Assembly: GCF_024758505.1 (NCBI RefSeq)
Contig: NZ_CP077970.1
Location: 3,906,001-3,970,000, forward strand
DNA length: 64,000 bases
Source: Bradyrhizobium arachidis
GTDB taxonomy: Bacteria > Pseudomonadota > Alphaproteobacteria > Rhizobiales > Xanthobacteraceae
Direction: 5' to 3'
Under the pieces are notes generated by a model. The model did not search any database. It was given only the letters and a program-made list of their open reading frames with translations, and had not been told where the DNA came from. This document shows positions 25,260 to 33,634 of the stretch, piece after piece. Position 1 is the stretch's first letter. Every line of letters begins with the position of its first letter. The translations under genes and the position numbers were made by a program.

Positions 25260-26816
25260 ATGGATCAGGACGCCGCTGTCGATGGTCTCGCCACTCTTGC
25301 TCGGGAGCCGATCCGCAGCGGCGCCGATTATGTCGCAAGCCTGAGGGGCCGGAAGCTTAAGGTCTATCTGATGGGCGAAGCGGTCACTGAGCCGGTCGAT
25401 CACCCGATCATCCGGCCCTCGATCAATGCGGTCGCGGAGACTTACGATCTCGCCAATGACAATCCCGAGTTGGCCTCGGCGACGTCGCCACTGACCGGCG
25501 AGCGCATCAACCGCTTCCTGCACATCGCGACCAGCCCCGCGGACCTGGTCATGCAAAACAAGATGCAGCGCAGGCTCGGACAGTTGACGGGCACCTGCTT
25601 TCAGCGCTGCGTCGGCATGGACGCGTTGAACGCGCTGCACTCCGTGACTCATGATCTGGATCGGAAGTACGGCACAGGCTACCACGACCGCTTCAAGGAC
25701 TTTCTCGCTCGCGTTCAACGCTCGAACCTCGTGATCGGCGGCGCGATGACCGATGTGAAGGGCGATCGTGGCAAATCGCCGTCGCAGCAAGCAGATCCCG
25801 ATCTCTTCGTGCATGTCACGCGGCGCACTCCGCAAGGGGTCTATATCAGCGGGGCCAAGGCGCATCAGACCGGTTGCCTGAACTCGCATTGGCTCATCAT
25901 CATGCCGACGATGAGACTGGACCTGGACGACAAGGACTACGCCATCGTCGGCGCGCTTCCGGTGGATGCCGCGGGCATCACCTACATCTATGGCCGGCAA
26001 TCCTGCGATGCGCGCAGCGCCGAACAGGGCAACATCGACGCGGGCAATGCGCGGTTCGCCGGCCAGGAGGCTATGATCGTCTTCGAGAATGTGTTCATCC
26101 CGATCGAGCACGTCTTCATGGACGGCGAGGTGGAATTCGCGTCCGCGCTGGTCGAACGCTTTACCTGCTATCATCGCCGCAGCTACGTCTGCAAAACCGG
26201 CGTCGGCGACGTCTTGATCGGCGCGGCGGCGACCATTGCGGACTACAACGGTGTCGAGCGCGCCTCCCATATCCGCGACAAGCTGGTCGAGATGACCCAT
26301 CTCAACGAAACCATCTACGGGGCAGGCATCGCCGCGAGCCATCAGGGGATCGCGATGGAATCGGGCGCGTACCTGCCGGACGAGATGCTTGCGAACGTCT
26401 GCAAGCACCACGTCACGCGCTTGCCCTACGAGATCGGCCGGCTGGCGCAGGATCTCGCGGGCGGGCTGATGGTGACCTTGCCGTCGGAACGCGAGCTGCG
26501 CCACGAGACGATCGGTCCTTTGATTGAAAAGTATTTGAAAGGCCGGCCGGAAGTCGCGACGGAGGACAGGATTCGTGTTCTGCGCCTGGTCGAGAACATG
26601 ACGCTGGGCAGGAACGCGGTTGGATATCTGACGGAATCCATGCATGGGGCGGGTTCGCCGCAGGCGCAACGGATCCAGATCGCGCGGTCGATGCAGATCG
26701 AATTCAAGAAGGAATTGGCCAAGGCGCTGGCTGGCATTTCGTCGACATCGCGGGCGGAGATCGAGAGCGATCTTTCGACCTACATGGCCAGAGTATTCGC
26801 GCCTGTTCACAACTAA
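25260..26816 (+). CDS. 4-hydroxybutyryl-CoA dehydratase-like protein (HpaB/AbfD superfamily)
   Basis: 518 aa of the 4-hydroxyphenylacetate hydroxylase/4-hydroxybutyryl-CoA dehydratase superfamily. It keeps the Fe-S features of the dehydratase branch: C113xxxC117 (TCFQRCVG), H305, Y309, C311 and K312 in YHRRSYVCKTGVGDV, and HLNETIYGAGIAAS. In the Clostridium enzyme the ligands are C99, C103, H292 and C299; here the His-Cys spacing is one residue shorter. Expected chemistry is radical dehydration of a 4-hydroxyacyl-CoA with FAD and [4Fe-4S], giving an enoyl-CoA. It is 5 nt downstream of the binding-protein gene. Substrate and function are inferred. Confidence 0.82.
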   Translation: MDQDAAVDGLATLAREPIRSGADYVASLRGRKLKVYLMGEAVTEPVDHPIIRPSINAVAETYDLANDNPELASATSPLTGERINRFLHIATSPADLVMQNKMQRRLGQLTGTCFQRCVGMDALNALHSVTHDLDRKYGTGYHDRFKDFLARVQRSNLVIGGAMTDVKGDRGKSPSQQADPDLFVHVTRRTPQGVYISGAKAHQTGCLNSHWLIIMPTMRLDLDDKDYAIVGALPVDAAGITYIYGRQSCDARSAEQGNIDAGNARFAGQEAMIVFENVFIPIEHVFMDGEVEFASALVERFTCYHRRSYVCKTGVGDVLIGAAATIADYNGVERASHIRDKLVEMTHLNETIYGAGIAASHQGIAMESGAYLPDEMLANVCKHHVTRLPYEIGRLAQDLAGGLMVTLPSERELRHETIGPLIEKYLKGRPEVATEDRIRVLRLVENMTLGRNAVGYLTESMHGAGSPQAQRIQIARSMQIEFKKELAKALAGISSTSRAEIESDLSTYMARVFAPVHN

Positions 26817-26863
26817 GCCTGCAAAAATCGATCCAAAGCGTACTGCAACCGGTTGTTACTTCG

Positions 26864-28009
26864 ATGCTCGGTCGACGCCCATCTGGTGTTCTGGCGGTCA
26901 AGACGAAGGCACCCACATCCGCAGGCGCGGCGGAGGAATTAGCGCGTCTGCTCCCTGTCAGCGGTTTGGCGATGGTGGTCGTATTTCTTTCTCCCTACTA
27001 CGATCCGCATCGGTTCACCGCTGCGATGGCGTCTCATTTTGTCGGCACACCGGTTTTCGGTTGCACCACCGCTGGCGAGATTGCGCTCGACGGATGGGAC
27101 GAGAACAGTGTGGTCGCACTAGCCTTTTGTGCTACCGACTTCGAGGTAACCGCTCATCCCCTCCTGGGACTCTCGGATGTTGATATCGAGGACGGTCATA
27201 GCTTAGGTGGAGACCATCGCCTGTTATCGCTGGGCACGGATGGCGATGACGAGCGCTGCTTCGGACTCGTGCTCATCGACGGTATGTGCCAGCGCGAGGA
27301 AATCGTACTGTCGGCCATTCACGTCTGGCTTGGTCATATCCCGATTGTCGGCGGATCAGCTGGAGACGATCGACGTTTCGAGCGCAGTTGGGTATTTTTT
27401 GGCGGCCGCGCCCACTCGGATGCCGCAGTTCTCCTCGTCGTCAAAACATCGTTACCGTTTCGTACCTTCTCCAGCGACAATTGCCGGCCGGGCACCGCGA
27501 AAATGGTAGTTACGAAGGCTGATCCTGGCCGGCGTATTGTTCAGGAATTGAACGCCGAGCCGGCGGCGATTGAGTATTTGCGCACTTCCGGTATCGCAAG
27601 CCGCGATCTGGATCTGGCTGCGCTTGCCTCCCATCCTCTCGTCGTGCGAGTCGGTGACGGGTGCTATGCAAGGTCGGTACGGCGGGTCGACGCCGCCGGA
27701 GCACTCCATTTTGCCTGCGCTATTGACCAAGGTGTCGTATTGACCGCGGCCATACCGAGTGACCCTGTGTCTCCCACCCGGGAACTTTTCGCGCAAATCC
27801 GGAGGGAGATCGGCGAGGTCTCTCTCTATATCGGGTTCGAATGCATTTACCGGCGTATCAGCGCAGAGCAGCACCAACGCGATCTGGACATATGCGATCT
27901 GTACCGCAGCCATCGTGTGTTCGGGTGCAACACCTATGGCCAATTGTATGGCGCGAGACACTTGAACCGAACGCTGACCGGTGTCGCGATCGGCATGCGA
28001 GAACTCTAG
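26864..28009 (+). CDS. FIST-domain sensory protein
   Basis: 381 aa. The FIST_N domain (about residues 30-225) includes VFGCTTAGEIALDGWDENSV and VGGSAGDDRRFERSWVFFGG. FIST_C (about 240-375) includes FGCNTYGQLYG near the end. FIST proteins sense small ligands and usually pair with signalling domains; none is attached here. The gene sits between the dehydratase-like gene and a degenerate copy of that gene's 3' end (28038-28123), so it appears to have been inserted or to bridge a duplication. Its relation to the catabolic genes is unclear. No strong ribosome binding site was seen. Confidence 0.85.
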   Translation: MLGRRPSGVLAVKTKAPTSAGAAEELARLLPVSGLAMVVVFLSPYYDPHRFTAAMASHFVGTPVFGCTTAGEIALDGWDENSVVALAFCATDFEVTAHPLLGLSDVDIEDGHSLGGDHRLLSLGTDGDDERCFGLVLIDGMCQREEIVLSAIHVWLGHIPIVGGSAGDDRRFERSWVFFGGRAHSDAAVLLVVKTSLPFRTFSSDNCRPGTAKMVVTKADPGRRIVQELNAEPAAIEYLRTSGIASRDLDLAALASHPLVVRVGDGCYARSVRRVDAAGALHFACAIDQGVVLTAAIPSDPVSPTRELFAQIRREIGEVSLYIGFECIYRRISAEQHQRDLDICDLYRSHRVFGCNTYGQLYGARHLNRTLTGVAIGMREL

Positions 28010-28037
28010 TCGTGTCTCACAACGACCCTGTGCTCTG

Positions 28038-28123
28038 CTGGTCTTTCGTCCACATCGCGTGCGGAGATTGAGAACGACCCTTCCACCTATACGGCCAGCG
28101 TATTCGCGCCCGTTCGCGATTAG
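28038..28123 (+). pseudogene. Remnant of a second dehydratase-like gene (3' end)
   Basis: This segment aligns without gaps to the last 86 nt of the dehydratase-like gene (26731-26816) with about 17 mismatches. Read from 28037 it encodes AGLSSTSRAEIENDPSTY...VFAPVRD then a stop, against AGISSTSRAEIESDLSTY...VFAPVHN in the intact gene. No upstream part of the gene is present. It lies just before coxG, so an ancestral arrangement with the dehydratase directly upstream of coxG is likely. Confidence 0.8.
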
Positions 28124-28163
28124 GGCGCGCAGGCTGGTTCAGCTCGAGCTTTCGGAGACGACA

Positions 28164-28604
28164 ATGGCTATGACAATGACGGGTGAAATCCAGCTTGCCG
28201 CGCCGAGGGAGGTCGTTTGGGCCAAACTGAACGACCCCGTCGTTCTGAAAGCCTGTATTCCCGGCTGCGAGGAGCTGGAGCAGATAGACGGTCAAGGGTT
28301 TCGCGCCGTTGCGAAGATGAAGGTGGGGCCCGTCTCCGCGCGTTTCAAAGGCAAGGTTACTCTGACCGATCGCGATCCGCCGAACGGCTACAATATTTTG
28401 GGAGAAGGTGAGGGCGGCATCGCCGGTTTTGCAAAAGGCGGAGCCAGGATTCACTTGGCCGAAGAGGACGGCGGGACGCTGCTGAGCTACCGCGTCGAGG
28501 CGCAGATCGGCGGCAAGCTGGCGCAGCTTGGTCAGCGGCTGATTAACGGAACGGCCAAGAAACTGGCCGATGAGTTCTTTGCCAATTTCGCGCGATCACT
28601 TTAG
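28164..28604 (+). CDS. CoxG-like SRPBCC-fold protein
   Basis: 146 aa. It starts MAMTMTGEIQLAAPREVVWAKLNDP and has the CoxG signature stretch LKACIPGCEELEQ, then KMKVGPVSARFKGKV, GFAKGGARIHL and a C-terminal helix around ADEFFANF. CoxG proteins accompany molybdenum hydroxylases and are thought to help membrane association or assembly. Its presence supports grouping it with the molybdenum hydroxylase at 16-20.5 kb although 7.6 kb separate them. ATG 28164 is the start; further in-frame ATGs follow at once. Confidence 0.88.
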   Translation: MAMTMTGEIQLAAPREVVWAKLNDPVVLKACIPGCEELEQIDGQGFRAVAKMKVGPVSARFKGKVTLTDRDPPNGYNILGEGEGGIAGFAKGGARIHLAEEDGGTLLSYRVEAQIGGKLAQLGQRLINGTAKKLADEFFANFARSL

Positions 28605-28836
28605 TTGACGACCGCTCGTCCAATTCGCCTGAGGAACGTAGTATACGATAGCTTGCCACCCGAATGTTCTCTGCGTAGGGGAATCTTGGATGGCGACAAA
28701 GCATGCCTCCGCGCCAGCGGCACTGCGTAAGGCGCAAGCGGCGAGGACGCCAACGTCTATCCATCGAGACCGTATCAGTTCTCCTGCCGCCTTCGACGCT
28801 TCAAGCGGCACGTCGATACGCGACGGCATCGGTACA

Positions 28837-29559
28837 TCAGTGCAGCAGCAATGTTACCGCGAGCGGCACCAACAACGACGTTACAAGCGCATTCAGGCCC
28901 ATGGCAATGCCAGAAAAAACGCCGGCCACTTCGTCGACTTGAAACGCGCGTGCTGTGCCGATGCCGTGCGCAGCGATGCCGACCGCGAAGCCGCGAGCGC
29001 GAAAATCAGTGACGGTTATCCGATTCATAAGCGGAGTGACAATCATGGCGCCCATTATGCCGGTGAGAACGACTGAAACCGCTGTGAGAGATGCGTCGCC
29101 ATGCAGCGACTCGCTGATACCCATGGCGACGCCGGCAGTGACCGATTTCGGCGCCAACGAGAGAATCACTGCTTGTGGCAGATCAAAGGCGCGGGCGAAC
29201 AGAACGACGGAGACGATGGCCGTGATAGAGCCGGCGACCAGTGAGATCAGCATCGGCACGATCGCCGCTATGACCCGTTTGCGGTTGTCATAGAGTGGTA
29301 CCGCGAGTGCCACCGTAGCCGGCCCGAGCAGGAAGTGCACAAACTGCGCGCCGGAAAAGTACGTGGTGTAAGAGGTACCTGTCATTATCAGAAATGCGCC
29401 GATGATCCAGATTGAGTGCAGGACCGGATTTGCGAGCGGATGGCGATGCGTCGCAAGCGAGACGGAATCTGCGATCGCATAGACAGAGAGCGTTATGGTC
29501 AGCCAGAGGAGAGGCGACTGCGAGAGATAAACCCAGAGAGAGAATGAGTTTTCGTGCAT
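28837..29559 (-). CDS. lrgB: LrgB/CidB-family membrane protein
   Basis: 240 aa, almost entirely hydrophobic with six or more spans. Family motifs FLLGPATVALAVPLY and LAPKSVTAGVAMGISE and the late GIAAHGIGTARAF are all present. LrgB works with LrgA in murein hydrolase control or in transport of small organic acids such as pyruvate or glycolate. It starts 8 nt after lrgA and is transcribed leftward. A glycolate role would fit the glcDEF genes further right, but that is speculation. Confidence 0.9.
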   Translation of the reverse strand: MHENSFSLWVYLSQSPLLWLTITLSVYAIADSVSLATHRHPLANPVLHSIWIIGAFLIMTGTSYTTYFSGAQFVHFLLGPATVALAVPLYDNRKRVIAAIVPMLISLVAGSITAIVSVVLFARAFDLPQAVILSLAPKSVTAGVAMGISESLHGDASLTAVSVVLTGIMGAMIVTPLMNRITVTDFRARGFAVGIAAHGIGTARAFQVDEVAGVFSGIAMGLNALVTSLLVPLAVTLLLH

Positions 29560-29567
29560 CGCTTTGC

Positions 29568-29942
29568 CTAGTTTTTCGCGAGCAGACGGCTGACCGCGAG
29601 GAATGTGGCGACTGTCACCAGCAAAGTGACGACCACCGACGCAGCCAGCGTCAGCAGGATTCCGCCCCCATGTTCGACAACCAGGTCGAGCTTTTGCACC
29701 ACGCCGACGCCGGCAGGAATGAATAACAGTGACAGATGTGCGAGCAGGCCGCGGCCTGTGCTCTCGATGGCATCGTTGTGCAAAGGGCCTCGGCGGAGCG
29801 TAGCGTAGCGATCACGCGTCAAGAGAAGAAGCAGCAAGAATGTCAGGCCGAGCACCGGTCCTGGCATCGGTAGGTTAAGGCCGCGCACGATCGCTTCGCC
29901 GGCCAGCTGGCAGAGCAGAATCAAGCTCAGGCTCGCGATCAT
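29568..29942 (-). CDS. lrgA: LrgA/CidA-family holin-like membrane protein
   Basis: 124 aa with four hydrophobic spans. It shows the family segment GLNLPMPGPVLGLTFLLLLL and a second hydrophobic block around LLAHLSLLFIPAGVGVVQ. It is the first gene of the lrgAB pair, with lrgB 8 nt downstream. The product resembles phage holins and is predicted to oligomerise in the inner membrane. No regulator gene of the LytTR or LysR type is adjacent. Confidence 0.88.
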   Translation of the reverse strand: MIASLSLILLCQLAGEAIVRGLNLPMPGPVLGLTFLLLLLLTRDRYATLRRGPLHNDAIESTGRGLLAHLSLLFIPAGVGVVQKLDLVVEHGGGILLTLAASVVVTLLVTVATFLAVSRLLAKN

Positions 29943-30074
29943 GAGAAATGTCCGTTGCGTGACAGACGCCGCGACGGAGTCTGCGCGGTCGCCTTGCGGA
30001 GCGACAAATCGTTAGAGGGCGCTCTTACCGAGCCGAGCGCAAGTGGCCGAAGCGCAACCTGACGCGGCTGGAAG

Positions 30075-30776
30075 CTACGCTGCCGGAATCTTCAGAGAAG
30101 ACATGAAGTGCTCCATGTTCGCCTCGACGCTTTCTCGGCTGAGCAAACCTGTCTTTTGATCGCGGATCATTGCGTACATCTTCTCATGCAGGCCAACGGC
30201 GCGATAGCGGCCACTGACCTCCAGCGATTTGCGGACCCAAGGGGCGACCATGTTCAGAACGAAGTCGGCGATCACAACGATGAGCTTGTTGCCGGCTGCC
30301 GCATAGACCGCGCGATGAAAGTCCAGGTCGGCCTCGAGCAGCTTCTCGATTGGCGAGTTAGGATCCTCGGAGAGAACCTTCAGGCGGTCGATGCTTTCTC
30401 GCATGATTGCCAGGTCACGATCGGTGCGTCTGATCGAAGCCAGCTCTGCGCAGTTTCGATCGAAAATGTACCGGAGCTCCATCAGCATTTCAGGTGAAGA
30501 ATCCTGGAGATAGAGTTGGAACATCATCAGCGGCATCACGGCAGTGCCTTCGTCCTTGCGGATGTAGTTGCCGTGCCCATGCCGCGTCTCGATCAGTCCT
30601 GAGACCGCAAGGGTCTTCATCGCCTCGCGGATCGGAGTGCGGCTGATGCCGAGCTTTTCTGCAAGCTCCTTCTCGTTGGGTAGCTTGTCACCTGGATTCA
30701 AATTGCCCTTGGCAATTTCACCGGTGATGTAATTCAGCGCGACTTCGACACGCGTGGGTAGCTTCTTGTTCTCCAT
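30075..30776 (-). CDS. GntR-family (FCD) regulator of the sugar ABC operon
   Basis: About 233 aa from ATG 30776, preceded by GGAG; the frame is open to 30899 but that would cover the promoter region. The winged helix spans residues 5-75 (VALNYITGEIAKGNLNPGDKLPNEKELAEKLGISRTPIREAM in parts). The FCD domain follows, with DRNCAELA and DLDFHRAVYAAAGN as metal-ligand regions. It is divergent from the ABC transporter genes, so it most likely represses them and is released by a sugar acid. Candidate operators lie at 30880-30919. Confidence 0.88.
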   Translation of the reverse strand: MENKKLPTRVEVALNYITGEIAKGNLNPGDKLPNEKELAEKLGISRTPIREAMKTLAVSGLIETRHGHGNYIRKDEGTAVMPLMMFQLYLQDSSPEMLMELRYIFDRNCAELASIRRTDRDLAIMRESIDRLKVLSEDPNSPIEKLLEADLDFHRAVYAAAGNKLIVVIADFVLNMVAPWVRKSLEVSGRYRAVGLHEKMYAMIRDQKTGLLSRESVEANMEHFMSSLKIPAA

Positions 30777-30879
30777 CTGCTCCATCGGTCGCTCGCAGCT
30801 CTCATTTTCCGCCGTCGCATTGCGATCACATAAGCCGCCGCGCGACCAGATCAAACCAACGAACATCCACAAGGTAGGA

Positions 30880-30919
30880 GGTATGATCTCTGTTGACAAC
30901 AGGTATAAGGTATGACCTC
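30880..30919. promoter_or_regulatory. Candidate GntR operator region
   Basis: The 11-mers GGTATGATCTC (30880-30890) and GGTATGACCTC (30909-30919) are direct repeats differing at one base, 29 bp apart. Between them TGTTGACAACA (30891-30901) is a perfect odd palindrome of the GT-N5-AC type used by FCD regulators, and it contains TTGACA. The region lies between the divergent GntR and ABC genes. Confidence 0.5.
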
Positions 30920-30961
30920 ATATCTCCGCGCAGACGCCAAGACGTCCGCTGGAGGAAATCA

Positions 30962-32500
30962 ATGCTTTCGTTGTCCGGGCCAGAGCCGGAAGTCCGCGAT
31001 GACGCTGCCATTGGGCTGCACGACCAGCCTCTGCTGGTAGCGGACGGTATCGCGAAGTCTTTCAACGGCGTCCCAGCCCTTCGCGACGGTCGGCTTGTCC
31101 TCAAGCGCGGAACCGTCCACGCGCTCTGCGGCGGTAACGGCGCCGGAAAGTCGACCTTCCTGAACATCGTGATGGGCTTGTTGCACCGCGACGAAGGCAG
31201 CATTCGCATCGACGGGGTGGCTGTCGATTTCAGGAGTGCCGCGGATGCTTTGCGGCATGGCGTGACCATCATCACTCAGGAATTGTCTCCGGTTCCCGAG
31301 ATGACCGTGGCCGAGAACATCTACTTGGGAAGAGAGCCGAAGATCGGCGGCCTTGTGGTGGACTTCCCGAAGATGCGGCGGGCCGCAAAACGGCTTCTGG
31401 ATGACCTTGAGTTCGATGTTCCCGTCGGCGCCCGCATGCGGGACTTGAGCCTGGCCCAGATCCAACTCGTCGAGATAGCGAAGGCACTTAGCCACCGTGC
31501 GGACATCGTCATTATGGACGAGCCCACCTCGGCCATCGGCGAGCACGAGGTGCATATCCTCTTCAATGCGCTGAAGCGGATAAAAGCACGCGGATCCGCG
31601 ATCATCTACGTCTCGCACAAATTGACCGAGATTTTCGAGATCGCGGACGAATACACGGTTTTCCGCGACGGTCGGTTCATCGAAAGCGGAGCAATCTCCT
31701 CGATCGATCGCAATCACCTCGTTACACAGATCGTCGGGCACGAGATCAAGACGGTCGAAAAGGGAAGGCCCAACGAAGGCGCGCCAATCCTGCTCGAAGT
31801 GCGCTCCTTGTCGCGCGGATCTCACTTCAAGAACATCTCTGTGACCGTCGCTGCAGGAGAAGTCCTGGGCATCTACGGTTTGCTTGGCTCGGGTCGGACC
31901 GAATTCTTGGAAACGATATTCGGCATCCACGCGCCGACCGCTGGCGACGTCTTCCTCGATGGGAAAAGGGTGGATCCGGGTAATCCCAAGAAGTGCATCC
32001 GACAAGGCATGGCTATGGTTTCCGAGGATCGGAAGGATACCGGCCTCGTTCTTTGCGCGTCTATCGCACACAACATTGCCTTGTCATCGCTAACGCTTCG
32101 CGCCGTCAGCGGATTTGTCCGCCGCAAAGCGGAGGCGGCTGCGACCGATCGGATGATGAAGTTACATCGGATCAAGGCGGCATCTCCAAACGTTGCTGTA
32201 GAGACGCTTAGCGGCGGAAACCAGCAGAAGGTGGTTTTCGCACGCTGTCTCCTGACCAATCCGCGTTTGCTGATATGCGACGAGCCAACACGTGGAATCG
32301 ACGAGGGCTCAAAGCAGGAGATCTACGCTTTTCTCCGCGAGTTCGCGGCGAAGGGCAATGGGGTGCTCGTCGTCTCATCCGAAGCGCCGGAGATACTCCA
32401 AATCAGCGATCGAATTGCGGTGTTCCGGCAGGGACGACTCGATCACGTCGTCGACGGGCACGAGACAACCCAGCAAATGCTGACAGATCTCGCCAGTTGA
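30962..32500 (+). CDS. Ribose-type sugar ABC transporter, double ATPase subunit
   Basis: 512 aa with two ABC domains, as in RbsA/XylG/AraG. Domain 1 has Walker A GGNGAGKST (about residue 60), a Q-loop around TQELSPVPEMT and Walker B IVIMDEPTSAI. Domain 2 has a degenerate Walker A (YGLLGSGRTE), the signature LSGGNQQK and LLICDEPTRGID. It powers import of a monosaccharide through the permease encoded next. GGAGGA lies 5 nt before ATG 30962, so the longer frame from 30893 is rejected. Confidence 0.93.
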   Translation: MLSLSGPEPEVRDDAAIGLHDQPLLVADGIAKSFNGVPALRDGRLVLKRGTVHALCGGNGAGKSTFLNIVMGLLHRDEGSIRIDGVAVDFRSAADALRHGVTIITQELSPVPEMTVAENIYLGREPKIGGLVVDFPKMRRAAKRLLDDLEFDVPVGARMRDLSLAQIQLVEIAKALSHRADIVIMDEPTSAIGEHEVHILFNALKRIKARGSAIIYVSHKLTEIFEIADEYTVFRDGRFIESGAISSIDRNHLVTQIVGHEIKTVEKGRPNEGAPILLEVRSLSRGSHFKNISVTVAAGEVLGIYGLLGSGRTEFLETIFGIHAPTAGDVFLDGKRVDPGNPKKCIRQGMAMVSEDRKDTGLVLCASIAHNIALSSLTLRAVSGFVRRKAEAAATDRMMKLHRIKAASPNVAVETLSGGNQQKVVFARCLLTNPRLLICDEPTRGIDEGSKQEIYAFLREFAAKGNGVLVVSSEAPEILQISDRIAVFRQGRLDHVVDGHETTQQMLTDLAS

Positions 32501-32558
32501 GCGGATCGAAGGTTTTTCAAGAATTCGCGTGCGCATGCGGTCGAAGCAAGGAGTGGAT

Positions 32559-33542
32559 ATGGTGGCCAACGTAATAAGCAACGTCGCGACGGGTGCCCGA
32601 TCCAAAAGTATCGCTGCTATAGGACCATACCTGAAGTCGTTCAGCATCGTCATCGTGTTCGTGGTGATTTCGGCGTTCTTCGCCGTGGCCAACGAGTACT
32701 TCATGACATGGCTGAACTGGGTGAACCTGCTGCGGCAATCCTCGATCAACGGCGTTTTGGCGATCGGAGTGACGTTCGTCATTCTGACAAGGGGCATTGA
32801 CCTTTCCGTCGGCTCAGTGATGGCCCTCGCGGGCATGATCGCTGCCAGCCTCGTGACTTCGACCAACCAGCACTTCGTGCTTTGGGCGGTTCTGGCGGGA
32901 CTCGGGACGGGCGCGCTGTTGGGCTTGCTGAACGGCGTCATCGTGACGACCTTCAATGTCCCGCCTTTCGTCGCCACGCTCGGAATGCTGAGCATGGCTC
33001 GCGGCTTGACCCTCATCTTCTCTGATGGGCGCCCTGTTCCGAATCTCTCCGAGTCGTTTCGTTGGATCGGCGGCGGCAGCGTGGCGGGCGTCCCCGTACC
33101 AGTCTTGATCCTCTTTCTTGTGTTCGCGACCGGCTGGGTGGTGCTCTCTTACACCACCTTCGGACGCTACGTTTACGCCGTAGGAGGGAACGACAAAGCG
33201 GCCAAGACGAGCGGCATCTCGACTCGGACCGTCATTGCATCCACCTACGTGATCTCCGGACTTCTTGCCGGACTCGCCGGTCTGGTGCTGACGTCTCGCA
33301 CTACCGCCGCACTTCCACAGGCGGGCATCGGTTACGAACTCGACGCGATTGCGGCCGTGGTGATCGGCGGGACTAGCCTCGCAGGAGGGCGCGGTTCGCT
33401 GGTCGGGACGTTGTTCGGCGCACTCATCATTGGAACCATCAACAACGGCATGGATCTGATGGGCGTGTCTTCCTACTACCAGCAGCTTCTCAAGGGCGCG
33501 ATCATTGTCGTCGCCGTGATGCTTGACCAATTTCGCAAGTGA
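32559..33542 (+). CDS. Ribose-type sugar ABC transporter, permease
   Basis: About 327 aa with some nine or ten hydrophobic spans. Family landmarks are GVTFVILTRGIDLSVGSVMAL, GLLNGVIVT, PPFVATLGMLSMARGL and the cytoplasmic loop VGGNDKAAKTSGI, which contacts the ATPase, then AAVVIGGTSLAGGRGS. ATG 32559 follows AAGGAG at 6 nt; an earlier in-frame ATG at 32529 is less likely. A GNRA-capped hairpin at 33584-33599 separates it from the binding-protein gene. Confidence 0.92.
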   Translation: MVANVISNVATGARSKSIAAIGPYLKSFSIVIVFVVISAFFAVANEYFMTWLNWVNLLRQSSINGVLAIGVTFVILTRGIDLSVGSVMALAGMIAASLVTSTNQHFVLWAVLAGLGTGALLGLLNGVIVTTFNVPPFVATLGMLSMARGLTLIFSDGRPVPNLSESFRWIGGGSVAGVPVPVLILFLVFATGWVVLSYTTFGRYVYAVGGNDKAAKTSGISTRTVIASTYVISGLLAGLAGLVLTSRTTAALPQAGIGYELDAIAAVVIGGTSLAGGRGSLVGTLFGALIIGTINNGMDLMGVSSYYQQLLKGAIIVVAVMLDQFRK

Positions 33543-33583
33543 CCCCTGCGAAAACCATTACAGACGATGGGAAACGGCTGTAA

Positions 33584-33599
33584 CGCCCAGCAATGGGCG
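33584..33599 (+). other. Intercistronic hairpin with GCAA tetraloop
   Basis: CGCCCA-GCAA-TGGGCG forms a 6-bp stem with a stable GNRA loop between the permease and binding-protein genes. With no T-run it is more likely to protect or process the mRNA than to terminate it. Confidence 0.5.
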
Positions 33600-33634
33600 G
33601 ACTAGGTGACTGACTATATCAATCGGAGGAGACA

